This document shows, piece after piece, positions 11,745 to 24,800 of a stretch of DNA of 64,000 bases. Position 1 is the first letter of the stretch; each line of letters starts with the position of its first letter. Source of the DNA: Heliocidaris tuberculata (lineage: Eukaryota; Echinodermata; Echinoidea; Camarodonta; Echinometridae). The stretch is from assembly GCA_025618425.1 (NCBI GenBank), contig CM046838.1, positions 43,128,019-43,192,018 of the forward strand, read 5' to 3'. Below the pieces are notes generated by a model. That model worked only from the letters and a program-made list of their open reading frames with translations, searched no databases and had not been told where the DNA came from. A program made the translations under genes and the position numbers.

Positions 11745-12045
11745 GAGAAAATATCGGTGGTGAAGTTGTCGCGGAGCAAATGTCCCTTATCTTCGGAGCA
11801 ATTATCGGCGGAGCAAATGTCGCATGTATTCGGAGCAATTATCGGCGGAGCAAATATCGTATCTCCAGGGTATCTGTCGACGGAGCAAATGTCGGCGGAG
11901 CAATTGTCGGCGGAGCAATTGCGTAGGAGCAACTGTCGGCGTAGCAATTGTCGGCGGAGCAAATATAGTATCTCCGGAGCATCTGTCGACTGAGCAAATC
12001 GGCGGAACAATTGTCGGCGGAGTAGTAGTCGGCGGAGCAAATGTA
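11745..12045. repeat. 15-bp minisatellite (GTCGGCGGAGCAATT)
   Basis: About 18 imperfect copies of GTCGGCGGAGCAA(T/A)T. Because 15 is divisible by three, long frames are open on both strands (SAEQL or ADNCS repeats), but there are no splice or start signals consistent with a gene. Confidence 0.85.
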
Positions 12046-12310
12046 TGTTATATTTGTATGTTATATAATTTATGTTTTGGAAATATAACTAACGCCATCG
12101 GCCTAAGCCGGCTTACGCACCGATATCGCTGACTTAACCACTGATTGCCTCGGGTGATATGTTATACAAAAATAGGACAAATAGTTGGATAAAGTCTGCG
12201 CATAGCTAGCAGAGGCTGCATGTTAAAGAGTAACATCTGCGCAAGTATACTAATTATAAATATTTATTCTGCACAGTGTCAATAACAAAGTGTCAGTAAC
12301 AATATTTACA

Positions 12311-12466
12311 CCTTAATTCTCTAACGCAACATATAAAATAGTATTCATAACACAGCCCCAGGTTAATATCGCAGTCACACCATCAAGACCTTAATTCTCT
12401 AACGCAACATATAAAATAGTATTCATAACACAGCCCCAGGTTAATATCGCAGTCACACCATCAAGA
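12311..12466. repeat. Perfect 78-bp tandem duplication
   Basis: 12311-12388 is repeated without change at 12389-12466, starting CCTTAATTCTCTAACGCAAC. Identity suggests a very recent event or an assembly join error. It lies just upstream of the first SRCR exon of gene B. Confidence 0.95.
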
Positions 12467-12579
12467 CCGACGCCAAACGGATAACAGGATAATCAAAAGT
12501 TGCATTATACCGAATGGCCAATGCAGTCGGTTTTGAGTCGGTGTGATTACGGTATTATGAATGTAATGATTATTTACAG

Positions 12580-12897
12580 ATTCACCGACTTCAGTGAACC
12601 TCACTCTAGGGGCGACTCCGAATGAAGGTCGGGTTGCAGTCATGGTCCGTGGGATATGGGGCGCCATCTGCGGGGGTTCGCAATGGAATTTCAATGATGG
12701 AGATGTCAGTTGTAAGGCAGCTGGCTATAATCGAGGAGACATACTGATCCGAGAGAACATATTTGGAAACTCCGAGCTTCCCATTGCCTTTGATCGAATG
12801 GATTGCCCTGGATCAGCACGTTCACTCGATTCCTGCACCCTCTATGCCTCAAGGTCCTGCTCGGGAGACATTTATGGAGGAGTGGCTTGTGATGCAT
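12580..12897 (+). CDS. Gene B SRCR exon 1
   Basis: 318 nt, phase 1 in and out, acceptor TTTACAG, donor GTAAGC. It begins [18 protein letters not shown] and has WGAICGG, VSCKAAGY, MDCPG, SLDSCTL and GGVACDA, giving the six group A cysteines. Closest relatives here are the exons at 44138 and 53128 (shared GATPNEGR or GATENEGR). Confidence 0.9.
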
Positions 12898-15800
12898 GTA
12901 AGCAGGGATCATCTTTGCTTTGTTTTCTGTTTTGATCAATAACAACCCCTTTTTAAACTCGCGAAAAGTTCTCAATCACCCTGAACAACAGGAACAACCT
13001 ACATAGGTTCCAGCAATTTCTGGGGTGCGGATTGCTCCTTAAAAATGTTTTCAGATAAAAACACATAGGCCTTTTTCAATTACAGGACATCTGTTAGCAA
13101 TCAACCATTAACATTACAGGGTAAGGAGCCCGGGGGGGGGGGGGGCATGGGCATGTCTCATTAGACCTGTACATCATCCGCGTAAATCACTATCTGAAAA
13201 GCACCCTCAACGGGGATTGCAATAGGAGTAGTTTTGATAGCGTAAACAGAGAAATCTGTCCAACATCTCTGATTTTTATACCCTTAACAGCGATTTCCGC
13301 GGATCTTCTTTTTATCATCTCTGAATTTGATACCCTTTTTCTTGATTTTTGCTGTTTTTGATTCCCTAAACGAGTAACCCGGGTCACGCACCTAATGCTG
13401 AAAAAGTGCTGAAAAAGTACCCTTTTTATCCGTTTTCGTGTACGCGGATGATGTATAGGTCTCAATGAGACATGACCCCCGGGCCCCTTACCCTGTAACG
13501 TTAATGTTTGATTGCTAACAGACGTCCTGTAATTGAAATATGTGTTTTTATCTGAAAGTATTTGTAATTATTACATTATAATTCCCCTTTCTCCTTCCAT
13601 ATCCTCTTCTCTAAATACCATTATATTCCTTTGTGTATGTTCAATGAACTAATATGACGCTTTTATTTTGCTCAGATCATGACGACATGTTTCGGCTTTC
13701 AAATGGAACTGGACCGCACGAAGGCCGTGTTGAGTTCTTCTACGATGGCGAGTGGAATGGTTTGTGCGGGAAGAAAGTGGATATATCTGCAGGAAACGTT
13801 CTTTGTCGCAGTCTTGGGTACGACCGTGCATCTGCTCTTCTGCTTTATGGTGGATTCAGCGATGGCACAAGGCCATTCTTTGATGGCATCAGCTGCACAG
13901 GATCTGAGATTTCCTACGAGAAGTGCCGCCTCTTCAAGTACAGGAATAATTTCTGTACTGCTGGCTACAGTGCCGCATCAATCAGCTGTGACATTCGTAG
14001 GTTACGATTAGTAGGGTATTCTGGACATTTGAGAATACGTATGCAGGTTTATATGCATAGGCGTACGAGGCCTGAGGTAGAATTGGAGTACCAGCCGTCA
14101 TCTTATGTCACTTTCGGGCGTTCGCATAATTGAGAAACTGGAAAGTTGATAATTGGGTTCAAGGCGTTAGCTTCCAGGCGAATATCTGCCCCTACGCCTG
14201 TTCTTCTATGTATCTAATCTTGAAACCATTAGTCTCTCCTTTCCAAAAATACCATGAAGAGTTATTGAGGGAATTAAACTTTTCCCGCCAAATGAAACAT
14301 TTTTAAAAGAAGTGGGCTACATTTTGAAACAGAATTACAAAAGAAGGATATCAGTAAAATTTGAGAAAAAATCGGACAAGATTACGGGTGTAATGATTAT
14401 TTCACTATTATCAACGGGAATCTTTTGGCGATGTATACATGTAGCCATTGAGTATATACACAGTATTTTCCTTTAAACATCCTCGTTTTTTCTATTTAAG
14501 GCTGTTTGTCCATGATACATTATTACACATTCTGCATGTTCTACCGCGAAATAATGTCTATTCCATCACTGAAATTTAGAAATAGGATACCTGGATAATT
14601 TGGGTACAAAGAGGGGGATTTCTGCACTCACAATTTAAGACATAATGATCGGAGCCCAAATGGGGATTCCCTTATCATTATTAATCGCAACATGAACAAA
14701 TCACAACTTTCAAATACATCGTCCGATATTTCTGTCATTTTCTATGGAGGGGTAGCTTTCCCTTTAATCATTCGCAATCTATTAAAGAACTCCGTTAGCA
14801 AACAATGGTTCATTAAGAAGCTCATGAAACGTGGTGAGGGTAATAATAGAGGTAACTATAATCTTTTTCATTAAATCTGAAAGTTGACATTTACATCCTT
14901 TTGCATGTTGTTAAACAAATGATCATTTTCAACTCAGATGAAGATATTGATGTGCGACTAACCGGTGGGAGCGGCGATCACGAAGGTCGAGTAGAAGTGT
15001 TCTTCAACGGAGCCTGGGGAAAGATCTGCGGTAATGACTTCTGGACGTTTGATTCTGCGGACGTCGTGTGTAGGGTCAGGGGCTTTGATCTCGCTTTTAT
15101 CATTTACTACGACGACATATTTGACGAAGGGGATCTCGAATTGGTGCATTTTGACGAGGTAGACTGCACCGGATCAGAAACGAATCTGACATCATGCACA
15201 GCTTATAGATACAAGGAAGGGTTTTGTCAAGATGGGGCTACGGAAGCAGCAAGTGTGACATGCACATCAAGTAAGCTGTTATACGAGTTTTCTTCCTCTA
15301 TTTTCTTACCTGGTTATCAATTACCTTTGTTTTGCATTTTAATCAATTTCTTTTTTAAATCTGATTTTTTATTTCATTTCAGTTAGGATAATATGCATGT
15401 ACATTATATTAAAAACATTAAATTAAAAAAAAATTGACATATTTGCTACAACTCACAAATACGATAAGCACGATAAGTACGCATTGTTTCATGTTTATTT
15501 CAACAAAATGTATTCTCTCCTTCTCCACCATACCTCTGCTTAGATTGTACAATGTGTAAGCACTTTAGTAAAAGGTACTGTATGTCCATCATCTGCATTA
15601 GGGACCTATTCTACACCTTCTGCACATGGTGGTAAAAGTTCATATGCGATTCGGTTCTCAATTTCTTAAGGCTAATTACAGGACGCCCTTGAAATACTTC
15701 AAGGTAGTGGTGCCACTAATTCTGGAATCTAAAAATATTCGATGTGATAATTAAGTCAGGGGATGTTTCTGGTCATTCCATGAGCTCAGTTTTGTTATCT

Positions 15801-18800
15801 TCCAAGTCCTGCTCGGTGACTTGGGCACGGTAGGCTGTAGCATTATCGTCTATAAAAACGAAATCCTCGGCAATGGCTCCCACATATGCAAACACAGTCA
15901 TGACAGTACCTTGTTGGTGTACCGTAAGGCTATTATCCGAGCTGGTATGGGGACAAGGTCCATCTTGCCAATAGTACTGATTCCTTCCCCTCATCATAAT
16001 GCTTCCACCTTGTTAGGGTTCAACATCCTTTTGACAGTCTCCGTTAAGGTCCTGATTCTCCCACTTGTGCCCACATCCGCGACCAGAATTTGGATTAGAG
16101 AATGATTTGCGTCCTTGGGAATTCATGATTAATCCTTACATATATATTAGTTATAAATGCTTTCACATTCAGCATCGGCGCCTAAGGTACACTTAAGGCT
16201 GGCAAACGGCAACGGATCCCATGAAGGGCAAGTCGAGTTCTTCGTCGACGAAGCTTGGCGGAAAATCTGTGGCGAAAAATGGACCTACAGGGAATCGGAC
16301 GTATTTTGTCGTTCTCTTGGATATGAAAGAGCCTACGCCATTCTGCAGGACGGGAGTGCATTTGTCAGCAGTAGGAATACGTCAGTTTTCTTCGACGAAT
16401 TACAATGTACAGGATTTGAAGACAATGTTACCGACTGCCGATTGTTTCGATACAAGGAAAGGAACTGCGATTCTGCGTACGGAGCCACAGCAATATCATG
16501 TGAAGCAGGTTTGAAGCATTATCAGTTTCTTAACTTTCTTTAATTATTAAATCCAGTTATTATTTTCTTATGTGTGGTAACATCCTCATATTCAGTAAGA
16601 TATTTCACTCAGAACAACATGCTGTATATCATGGCTATTCGTAATGTATAATCATACGCTTATTTGAAAGCGTATCGCAACGCTAAAAGGAATAACCGAA
16701 AACGTAAACATATTGACGAAAAAATTGTTTTGCAGTTCTTCACATTCAGTCAAATTCCTTTAATTGTGGCCCGATTGATTGGACAGTCTAAAACAGTTGC
16801 TGATATACATGTATGAAGGAGAGTACTAGAAAAAGGTGTATGAAAACAGTAGAACCTATATGTATATCAATATTCAATAGACGATAAACTGACCACTCAG
16901 TGTACATTTCTGCCAGAAAGTGAGTACTGAGTATATTTGTAAAATTACTGAGCGATATGATTATTAACTCACATTTGGCTATTCTTTTTGCCACAATTAC
17001 TTGATTGATTTTGAATTGCCAAACTACATGCACTTTAACGCTGCTTGTTAAAATTCAGTATTATGTATATGGAGATACATGTGTAAACTCTCTTGTATCA
17101 ACACAAAATTTCATAAAGTACAACTCTTATTTCGTAGACGTGTAACAGCGCCAAGTTGTCAACATTAACCAAATACTTTACCTTCTATTCCGCAGGAGAT
17201 CCAATCAATGTTCGTCTTGTCGGGGGTCGAGGCTCCTACGAGGGCCGCGTCGAAATCTTCTACGATGGATCATGGGGGACGATCTGTGCCAAACAGCCAT
17301 GGAACATGGCTACTGCTACTCTGGTGTGCCGCCTGCTTGGATTCAACAATGACTTCGTCGCTTTTTATGATGACAACCGCTTCGGTGACCTGGATGAAGC
17401 GGTTCGTTTTGACGAACTTAACTGTGAGGATCCTGAGAGTAGCAGTTCCATCAAGTCCTGTCGTCTGCTGAAGTATGGAACTGATTATTGCGACAGTGGA
17501 TACGCTAGCGTCCAATGTTACCTACGTAAGTATTGGGAGTCTGGGTGAAGTATTTTTTCACCCCTTAAGCTTAAGTCCGTTGCACATAAGACGTCATTTC
17601 GATTCCGTTATTACCTGCTCTAATCAACACCCTTCACACCAAGTGTCTTGTCAGTGAGTTTTACCGACAAATTTGCTCTCAGCCAATCGGATGCAAGGAT
17701 TTCAGTAGCTTATAACAGTTTTTGTAAATTGTCAGTGAAAGCAAGTTTCATGAAACGGCCCCCAGAACTCAACTCAATGTTTGTACTGTCCATTTTGCAA
17801 TCACATTTTGTACGATGTCACTCTCACATGGCGCGTCAAAAATTGCACCAGTCCCTAACCCTTCCGAGACAATTGACTGCATTTTGTGGTTTGGCTCAAT
17901 AACTTTTGATTTAGAGCTCTGAAAAAATATACCAGATGCATGAGTAGAAAGAGCAAAAGGTTCTGCACACACTATGTTCATTTTTTGTTGTATGACCATA
18001 TTGCGTTTGATGTCAGGAATTTTAAAAACAAAAGTAAGCTTAAAAATTCTTAAATTTGCAACACATTGAAAGGTTCAAAATCATTGTTCTTTATCAAAAT
18101 TGGCAATTTTTTCAACTTTTCGACAAAATTTATAACCGTGTTTATTGTTTTCAAAGAGATTACACCTTTATATTAGAACCATGTAACGCTAAAAGCAAAA
18201 TATTATTGTTGCCACTTCGAAGAACAAAATGTGATCAATTTAGCCCTTAAAGGGAAATCCAACCTTAATAGCAAGTTACTTTGAAAGAAAGAGGAAAAAT
18301 TAGAGAAGCAGATTGGTGAAAGTTTGAACGAAATCGGACAAGCAATAAGAAAGTTATTAATTTTTGAAAGTTGTAATCACTATGCATATGGGAATTTCAA
18401 ATTGGCCGAATAGGTAATGTCACTGTGATGTAGCTGTGGACAACTCCCCCATTCGCTCTAACACACAAAAAGACCAAAATGTCATTTTTTTCAAAATGCA
18501 TTAATTAGTGGGATCTTTTCGTTCATGAGGACCTATAACAATATGCTATCTCCAATATATTTTGAGTACCGCCCCGAGGGTAAAAGCGCCTCAAAGAAAA
18601 ACGCAAATTAATGATATTTTTGTGTAAGACAAATGGGAGAGTTGTCCACAAAAATGTCACAATTGACTCACCAAATTGCCAATTTGAGATTCGCATAGAT
18701 GTAGTGATCTCATTTTTCAAACATCCATAACTTTCTTATTCCTTGTCCGATTTCTTTCAAACTTTCACCATCCTGTTTCTATTTTTCTGCTTTCATACAA

Positions 18801-21800
18801 ATCATCTTATTTCCAAGGTTGGATTGCCCTTTAAATAATTATTTCTGTCCTGAAAGGGCTAACGCCGTCCTATGCCATTTCACACGAGGCGTCATTTGCA
18901 TGGCGTAGGACTGCGTTGGTGACTGGTGCCGCCGGGGGGGGGGGGGGGCACTCGCCCCCAAAAGTGGTAGGTATGTGCCGCAGGCAAGACAAAAAAGGGG
19001 GCTTCGGAACAAGCGCATCATGAAGAGGATGGTCTTCGGAACTACTAAAATTTTGGAAAAATGGGGTCTTTGGAACTGAATTGCAATATAAATATGATGC
19101 TACGGAGCTGGTTCCTACAAGCTCCCATTAGCTACAATGTAATTACGCTGTGTGTCATGGCAAGTCTATGATATGTGTATTAAGCGGTGCTTTGGAACGG
19201 TTTTCTCTCTTCGTTTTCTCCAAAAAAAAATGGTATGCTTTGGAACGGAAATTTGAGTGTAAAAATGGGAGTCTTCTCTGCAGCACATACCCACCGCACA
19301 CTATATACTGAGTGAACGAATATACTTACTGACTACTCCAATAGATTCGTTTAGGTAAAACACGATAAAAACTATTTTCGAAAAATAAACTCAAGACAAT
19401 TTCAATAGCCCTGTCTATCACCTTTATAAATGTGCGAACATTACAATGGTGTATTACGTAATGCGAACCTGATTCTTATGGGCAGTACAATAGGCCTTTA
19501 AAAATTGCCCTTGAGTTTATTTTTCGAAAGTAGTTTTTATCGTGTTGTAAATGTAGATTTACTTGACTGCCATTTTACTATTTCTCATTTAGCTATAACA
19601 ACTACAACTGAAGAGCGAACAACGACTGTTTCTATGTCTAAGCCATCAACCACTCAAGCAACTACTACATCACTAGTCACTACTAATGAAGCAGTCTTTA
19701 CAACCACCACCACCCCAGGAACTACAACAATATATTTCAAGACCGAAGAACGGTCCTCTGCCAACGTAGAGACTGACCAAACAACACGTATAATCACGAC
19801 CAGCATTGCAGACCATACCTATGAAGAGACAGTAACAATGTCTACAACTGCTCCAGTCAGCCAGTCAACGTTAGGAGCAAGTAACACGGGTGCTTCCACC
19901 CCATTTGAATCAATTACTAGCACTCCTACAGCACTTAAGTTCACAGCTGCGTTAAGTACTACTGAAAACATTGCATCACCAACACGTTCTACTAGTCAAG
20001 ATCACACCAGTCGTGTGCTAGCTTTTTCGCAAACAACTTTCGTCACCGCAGAACCTGATAACGACGCGACGTTTTCCCACCATGTCATCACAACTGTGGA
20101 TGCCCCAGAGATGATTTCATCAGACGTTGCGACCACCAGCAGTAGCTACATTTCAACTGATGACCCGAAGACGACCCAAGCCAGTACTACCAATTCGATG
20201 ACAACGGATATTCATGCAGCAGCTACAACACAAAGTAAACAGTATTTGTACTCTAATAATGTCTAATAGTCTGGGAGCATGTCCCAAAATAGTCGCCCCA
20301 TTTTACATATGATACGTGTATTTAATCCTTAAAGTTACTTAGACCATCCATGTTATTCTCAAAAAACTTGTCAGCTCGAACGAAGCCGCCGGGTTCGGCC
20401 CCCCAGAGCCCCCATAAGTGCCCCAAAGTCGGGTCGATTTCAACCCATCTAACATATGCACCAAACTTTGTCAGAAGGAAGGTGTATGACGACTATACAT
20501 TACCAAAACACAAAAACTTACAAAATTTTCCGTCGGGATGGGTTGTCAGACGGTCCCTAAATATTGGGGCAAACTTTTCCCCTTAAGGCCGATGGACCAA
20601 ATTTTGTCAGAACTAAGAGGTATTGGTGTACGTTACAAAAATATAAAAACTGACAAAAATTTCCATCGGGAAGAGGGTATAACACATCCCTGAAAGAATA
20701 CATGAGTGCCCCTAAACCAAGCTTTGTCTGGCCAAAATGCTCTAGATGTAGAGAAAAAACATTTTCCAAAGCGTGCAATTCAATTCATGTTCAAATTAAC
20801 GTACTGTAGTACAATATTGAATATTTTAACTTTCATTAGGCATGTTAGGTGCAATTGGGTGTCAAATGATCATTTCAATAATATAAGTTATAAAATTGTG
20901 AAAATTGTATTGCTTTCTCAAAAGTAGTCAAATGATATTGTCAGGATTATGTAAACACACCCATTGCCCATCTGCACATGTTTGACAAGACATAATAAAG
21001 GAGCTTGTTAAGTATCTGGGCTATGTGGCTGCCATGCTGAAATCTACCATTCATGTGATAATTACACAAATACCTTTCAAGCTCTCTATTATGTCTTGTC
21101 AAACATGGACAATGGGTGTGTTTACATAATCCTGGCAATATCATTTGAATACTTTTGAGCAATACAAAGCAATACAATATTCAAATGATCATTTGACATA
21201 TTATTGCACCCCAAGAAATTTACAGTACTCAGAACTGTACTATGTAAATTTAATCTGCATGGAATAAGACACTTCGGAGTTATTAAGGTTGTAATGCCAC
21301 AAATGGTTTTTCTCCATATAGCATTTTGGCCATCAGAACTTGGTTCGGGGGCACTTTGGTGTTTTTTTCAAAGGCGTGTTACACCCCCTTCCCGATGGAA
21401 ATTTTTTTCAGTTTTATATTTTTGTAATGTAGGCCTACACCCATACCTCTTCCTTCTGACAAAATTTGGTCCAAGGCATATAAGGGGAAAAATTTGCCCC
21501 AAGTTTCAGGGGCCATCTGACAACCCATACCGATGGAAAATTTGTCAGTTTTTGTGTTTTGGCAATGTATAGTCATACACCTTCCTTCTGACAAAGTTTG
21601 GCGCATATGTTAGATAGATTGGAATCGACCCGACTTTTTTTTTTTGGGGGGGGGGGGGGGCTCTGGGGCCAAACCCGGCGGCTTTGTTCGAAATGACAAG
21701 CTTTTTTGTGAATGACAAGGATGGTCTAAGTAACTTTAAGGGATCAAATATCATATGTAAAATGGGTTGACTATTTCGGGACAGGCTCCTGGCCTATAAT

Positions 21801-24800
21801 TAAGGAAAGGCGTATCTAAAAGAAGAAATCGAAAGGGGCAAGATTTTGTTATGATGACAAGAAGAGTTATAAGACGTTATGTTTGTAACAGGCATAAATG
21901 TAAACACGAAATTTACTTTACACTTGGTTTTAGAGTGAACTAGCATATTGGCTTGATAAATTTGGGAGTGCACCTTTTTCCTTTACCGAGATATAAACCT
22001 TACGGTTATGATCTTTTCACCTGAAGCTAGCAAAGTTGTATATATATATTTTTTTTGTACTTACTGTATATCCAATTTACAGTGAGTACGAAAGCTACAC
22101 CGAACACACGAAGTGCAGCGTCGCTTTTTATGCCAACTACGAGAAACAGTATGAGGACGCCATTGACCACTGATGTGCATGAAGTGGAGACCACGTCCAT
22201 GATGATTTCCACATCATTGACCACTAATATGACTGATAGAGAATCGACGGTGACATTGTATCCCACTAAAAATGTGACTGATGTCTCCTCCACGGAGGTT
22301 ATGACATCAGAGATGACTGGGAGTAGATTAGCTGCTATAGCACGTGTAGGCATTGTTGTCATAAACTATTTCCTTTTTAAATTGCATATTTCTAAGAGCC
22401 TATCCTATTGGCTAAAATGTAATCACGTGACGTTCAATTATTTTCTTTACAATTTACTGATATTAACGTCATTAGAGCCCGTCAATCTCCCTCGCGCGTA
22501 CTCATCGTTTTCTTTGTGTAAGCCACTCGGAGAAATTCTGAATTTGTCGGTAGTATTAAGCCACAACTACCACTCTAATTACAATACAGTAAATACTTAT
22601 TTTGAAAGAGATGCATATCATAATCTCGACAAAGGTTATGTAGTATAACGATGGCCTTCCGACGTGATGATTTGATGAAGATTTTATTGACCTGAACTTC
22701 ACCTTCCTCAGTTCTAATTTCACATTCAAGACCATTTTATACAAGGAAAACACACTTTAATAAACAAAAATCATAGAGTTTGATTGTGTTTTGCGGATTT
22801 GTCGTAATGAAATACTTCAGGTTGAATTTAACGAATACTGAAATAGAAAAATCCATTATAACCTTGCATGGTACATGCCGTAATAATTACTTCTCTTTAT
22901 TTCTCCCACCTAGCAAAATTTCACTCAAGCCAACGCGGAGGTTTTGTTGAACGAGGCCTCTAACATCACCAGGAATTTGTGGTTGGACTGGAATTCTGTC
23001 GTATCTGCAGCGACAATACTTGAAAGTGCAGAGTCGCTGCATTCCAAATCATCCATGGTATGCTTATTTTATAAACTGCACTAGACAACATTTAAAATGT
23101 AAACGTAATGTCAAAGTCGTTTGATAATAGTAATAATAGTGCGGTTTTTCATAGCGCCTGTAACTCATTATGATTAGAACCGGCATAACCTGTCTCCAAA
23201 TCCCAATTGGTGATGCTTTTCATGATAGATATTTATAACGCCCTATCCTCCAGGTAGATTATTGGAGGAAATAGCCATAATTATCGTAAGAAATGAACAA
23301 AGATTTAAGTATTTTTAGTTTTTGCTTTGCATTACCCATGTTAACGTACCCCGACAATAACCCATAATTTCAACAGATAAATGATACGAATTTTGAGTTT
23401 GTACTTCAATCAGTTCATAATTCATTTCTCATACTGATCGAATTGATTTAATTTCATCTGATGTCAAGCTCCTCTAGTTAATGTATGGAAATCATTGCTT
23501 GTACATACAAGATATATTTCATGATGGTCCTAAATTGAAGGTTGATTTAATATCTGAACTCAAATGACCCGTATTCTCGAGAGCCGCCTAATTTTTATGC
23601 CCGGTTTAAAGTGCACATAAGTGCCAAATGTCAACCTCCTCTTCCTGTTTAAAATACCATTATTCTGTATCTAAATGAAAACTAAAAAGTTCTCGCTGTG
23701 AAATTACTTTATCATGTGTATGCGTGTATGGGTGTGCGTAACGTGTGTTCTGACTTCTGAGGTGCAGTATAGATCGTTGCGGGCGGTGTGGTGGCCCGTC
23801 GCTGGGTGCCGGGATGTGGCTTTTTTTTTCTGCATAGTGATAAAATGTTCTATTTATTTATTTATACTGAAATGCTGACATTATAATCCCGTTACATTGG
23901 TGCGTACGTGGTTACTGTTTTATATGTATTTCATATGTAGTTCGTTTCGTTAAGCTACCAGTAAAAATTGAGAAAAATGCTATAAATCATGTCAGTACTT
24001 CGGTATATACTTCAGAAATTGCCACGGCGTACAGGAAATGCTTATTTATCCTAAAAAATGTGAACTGTTATATTATTGCTGTAATGAAAGTGACAAAGCC
24101 ATCCAATACTATTTTTTGAATGCTTTTTTTTTTATTAATTCGACACAATAATTTCTTTTATATACTCATATTGCTGTATCATGCATTGCTCGTTCCCACT
24201 ATTTTTAAAGACTATTGTGAATATTACTACTCTTTGGAGCCTATAACTCACAAGCGTAACTTTCTCCTAATGCTCCTCAATATTTCACTTTTATTCTAGC
24301 CCAGTCTTTTCAATTAATACTGCATGCAAACGTATAGATATAAGGTTACTCACCTTCTTTTATTTTCTTTGACAATATCAACACAACAAAAAAGTAACTC
24401 CCCCCTTAATCAAAATGGCGTAACTTTTTAACGAAAAGGTTTTGAGCAAAATAACCTGACAGGAGTGTTTCTACACTTATTGACTAACTTTTCTGTGAAA
24501 ATGACATTGATCAATTGAGCCATGCATGAGTGAGCAAACATTAAAGGCAAAATTGTCACTTTTCAAATTAACTAGGGTCATTTTGGGGATTCTGTGAAAC
24601 GAGATTTCAGCGAATTCGGTTTCTGGTGCATATTTATGTGTTGTTGTTGTTTATAATTCATCGCTTGACTCCCTCACAACTATCCCGACACTTTTCTCAT
24701 TATTATGGTTATGTGAGCACAATTAACAAAAAATTCAACCCTCGTGAATTTGAAATTGCAAATTCCATTGAGCTTATAGAAAAAAAAAATCCAGATATTT

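Noticed and set aside
11714..12132. SAEQL and ADNCS repeat proteins
   Set aside because: Both are frames of the 15-bp minisatellite, on opposite strands, without gene signals.
22346..22648. Extension of the second mucin exon of gene B past 22345
   Set aside because: Thr/Ser content stops there, the later residues look like translated intron, and phase 0 at 22345 fits the next exon.
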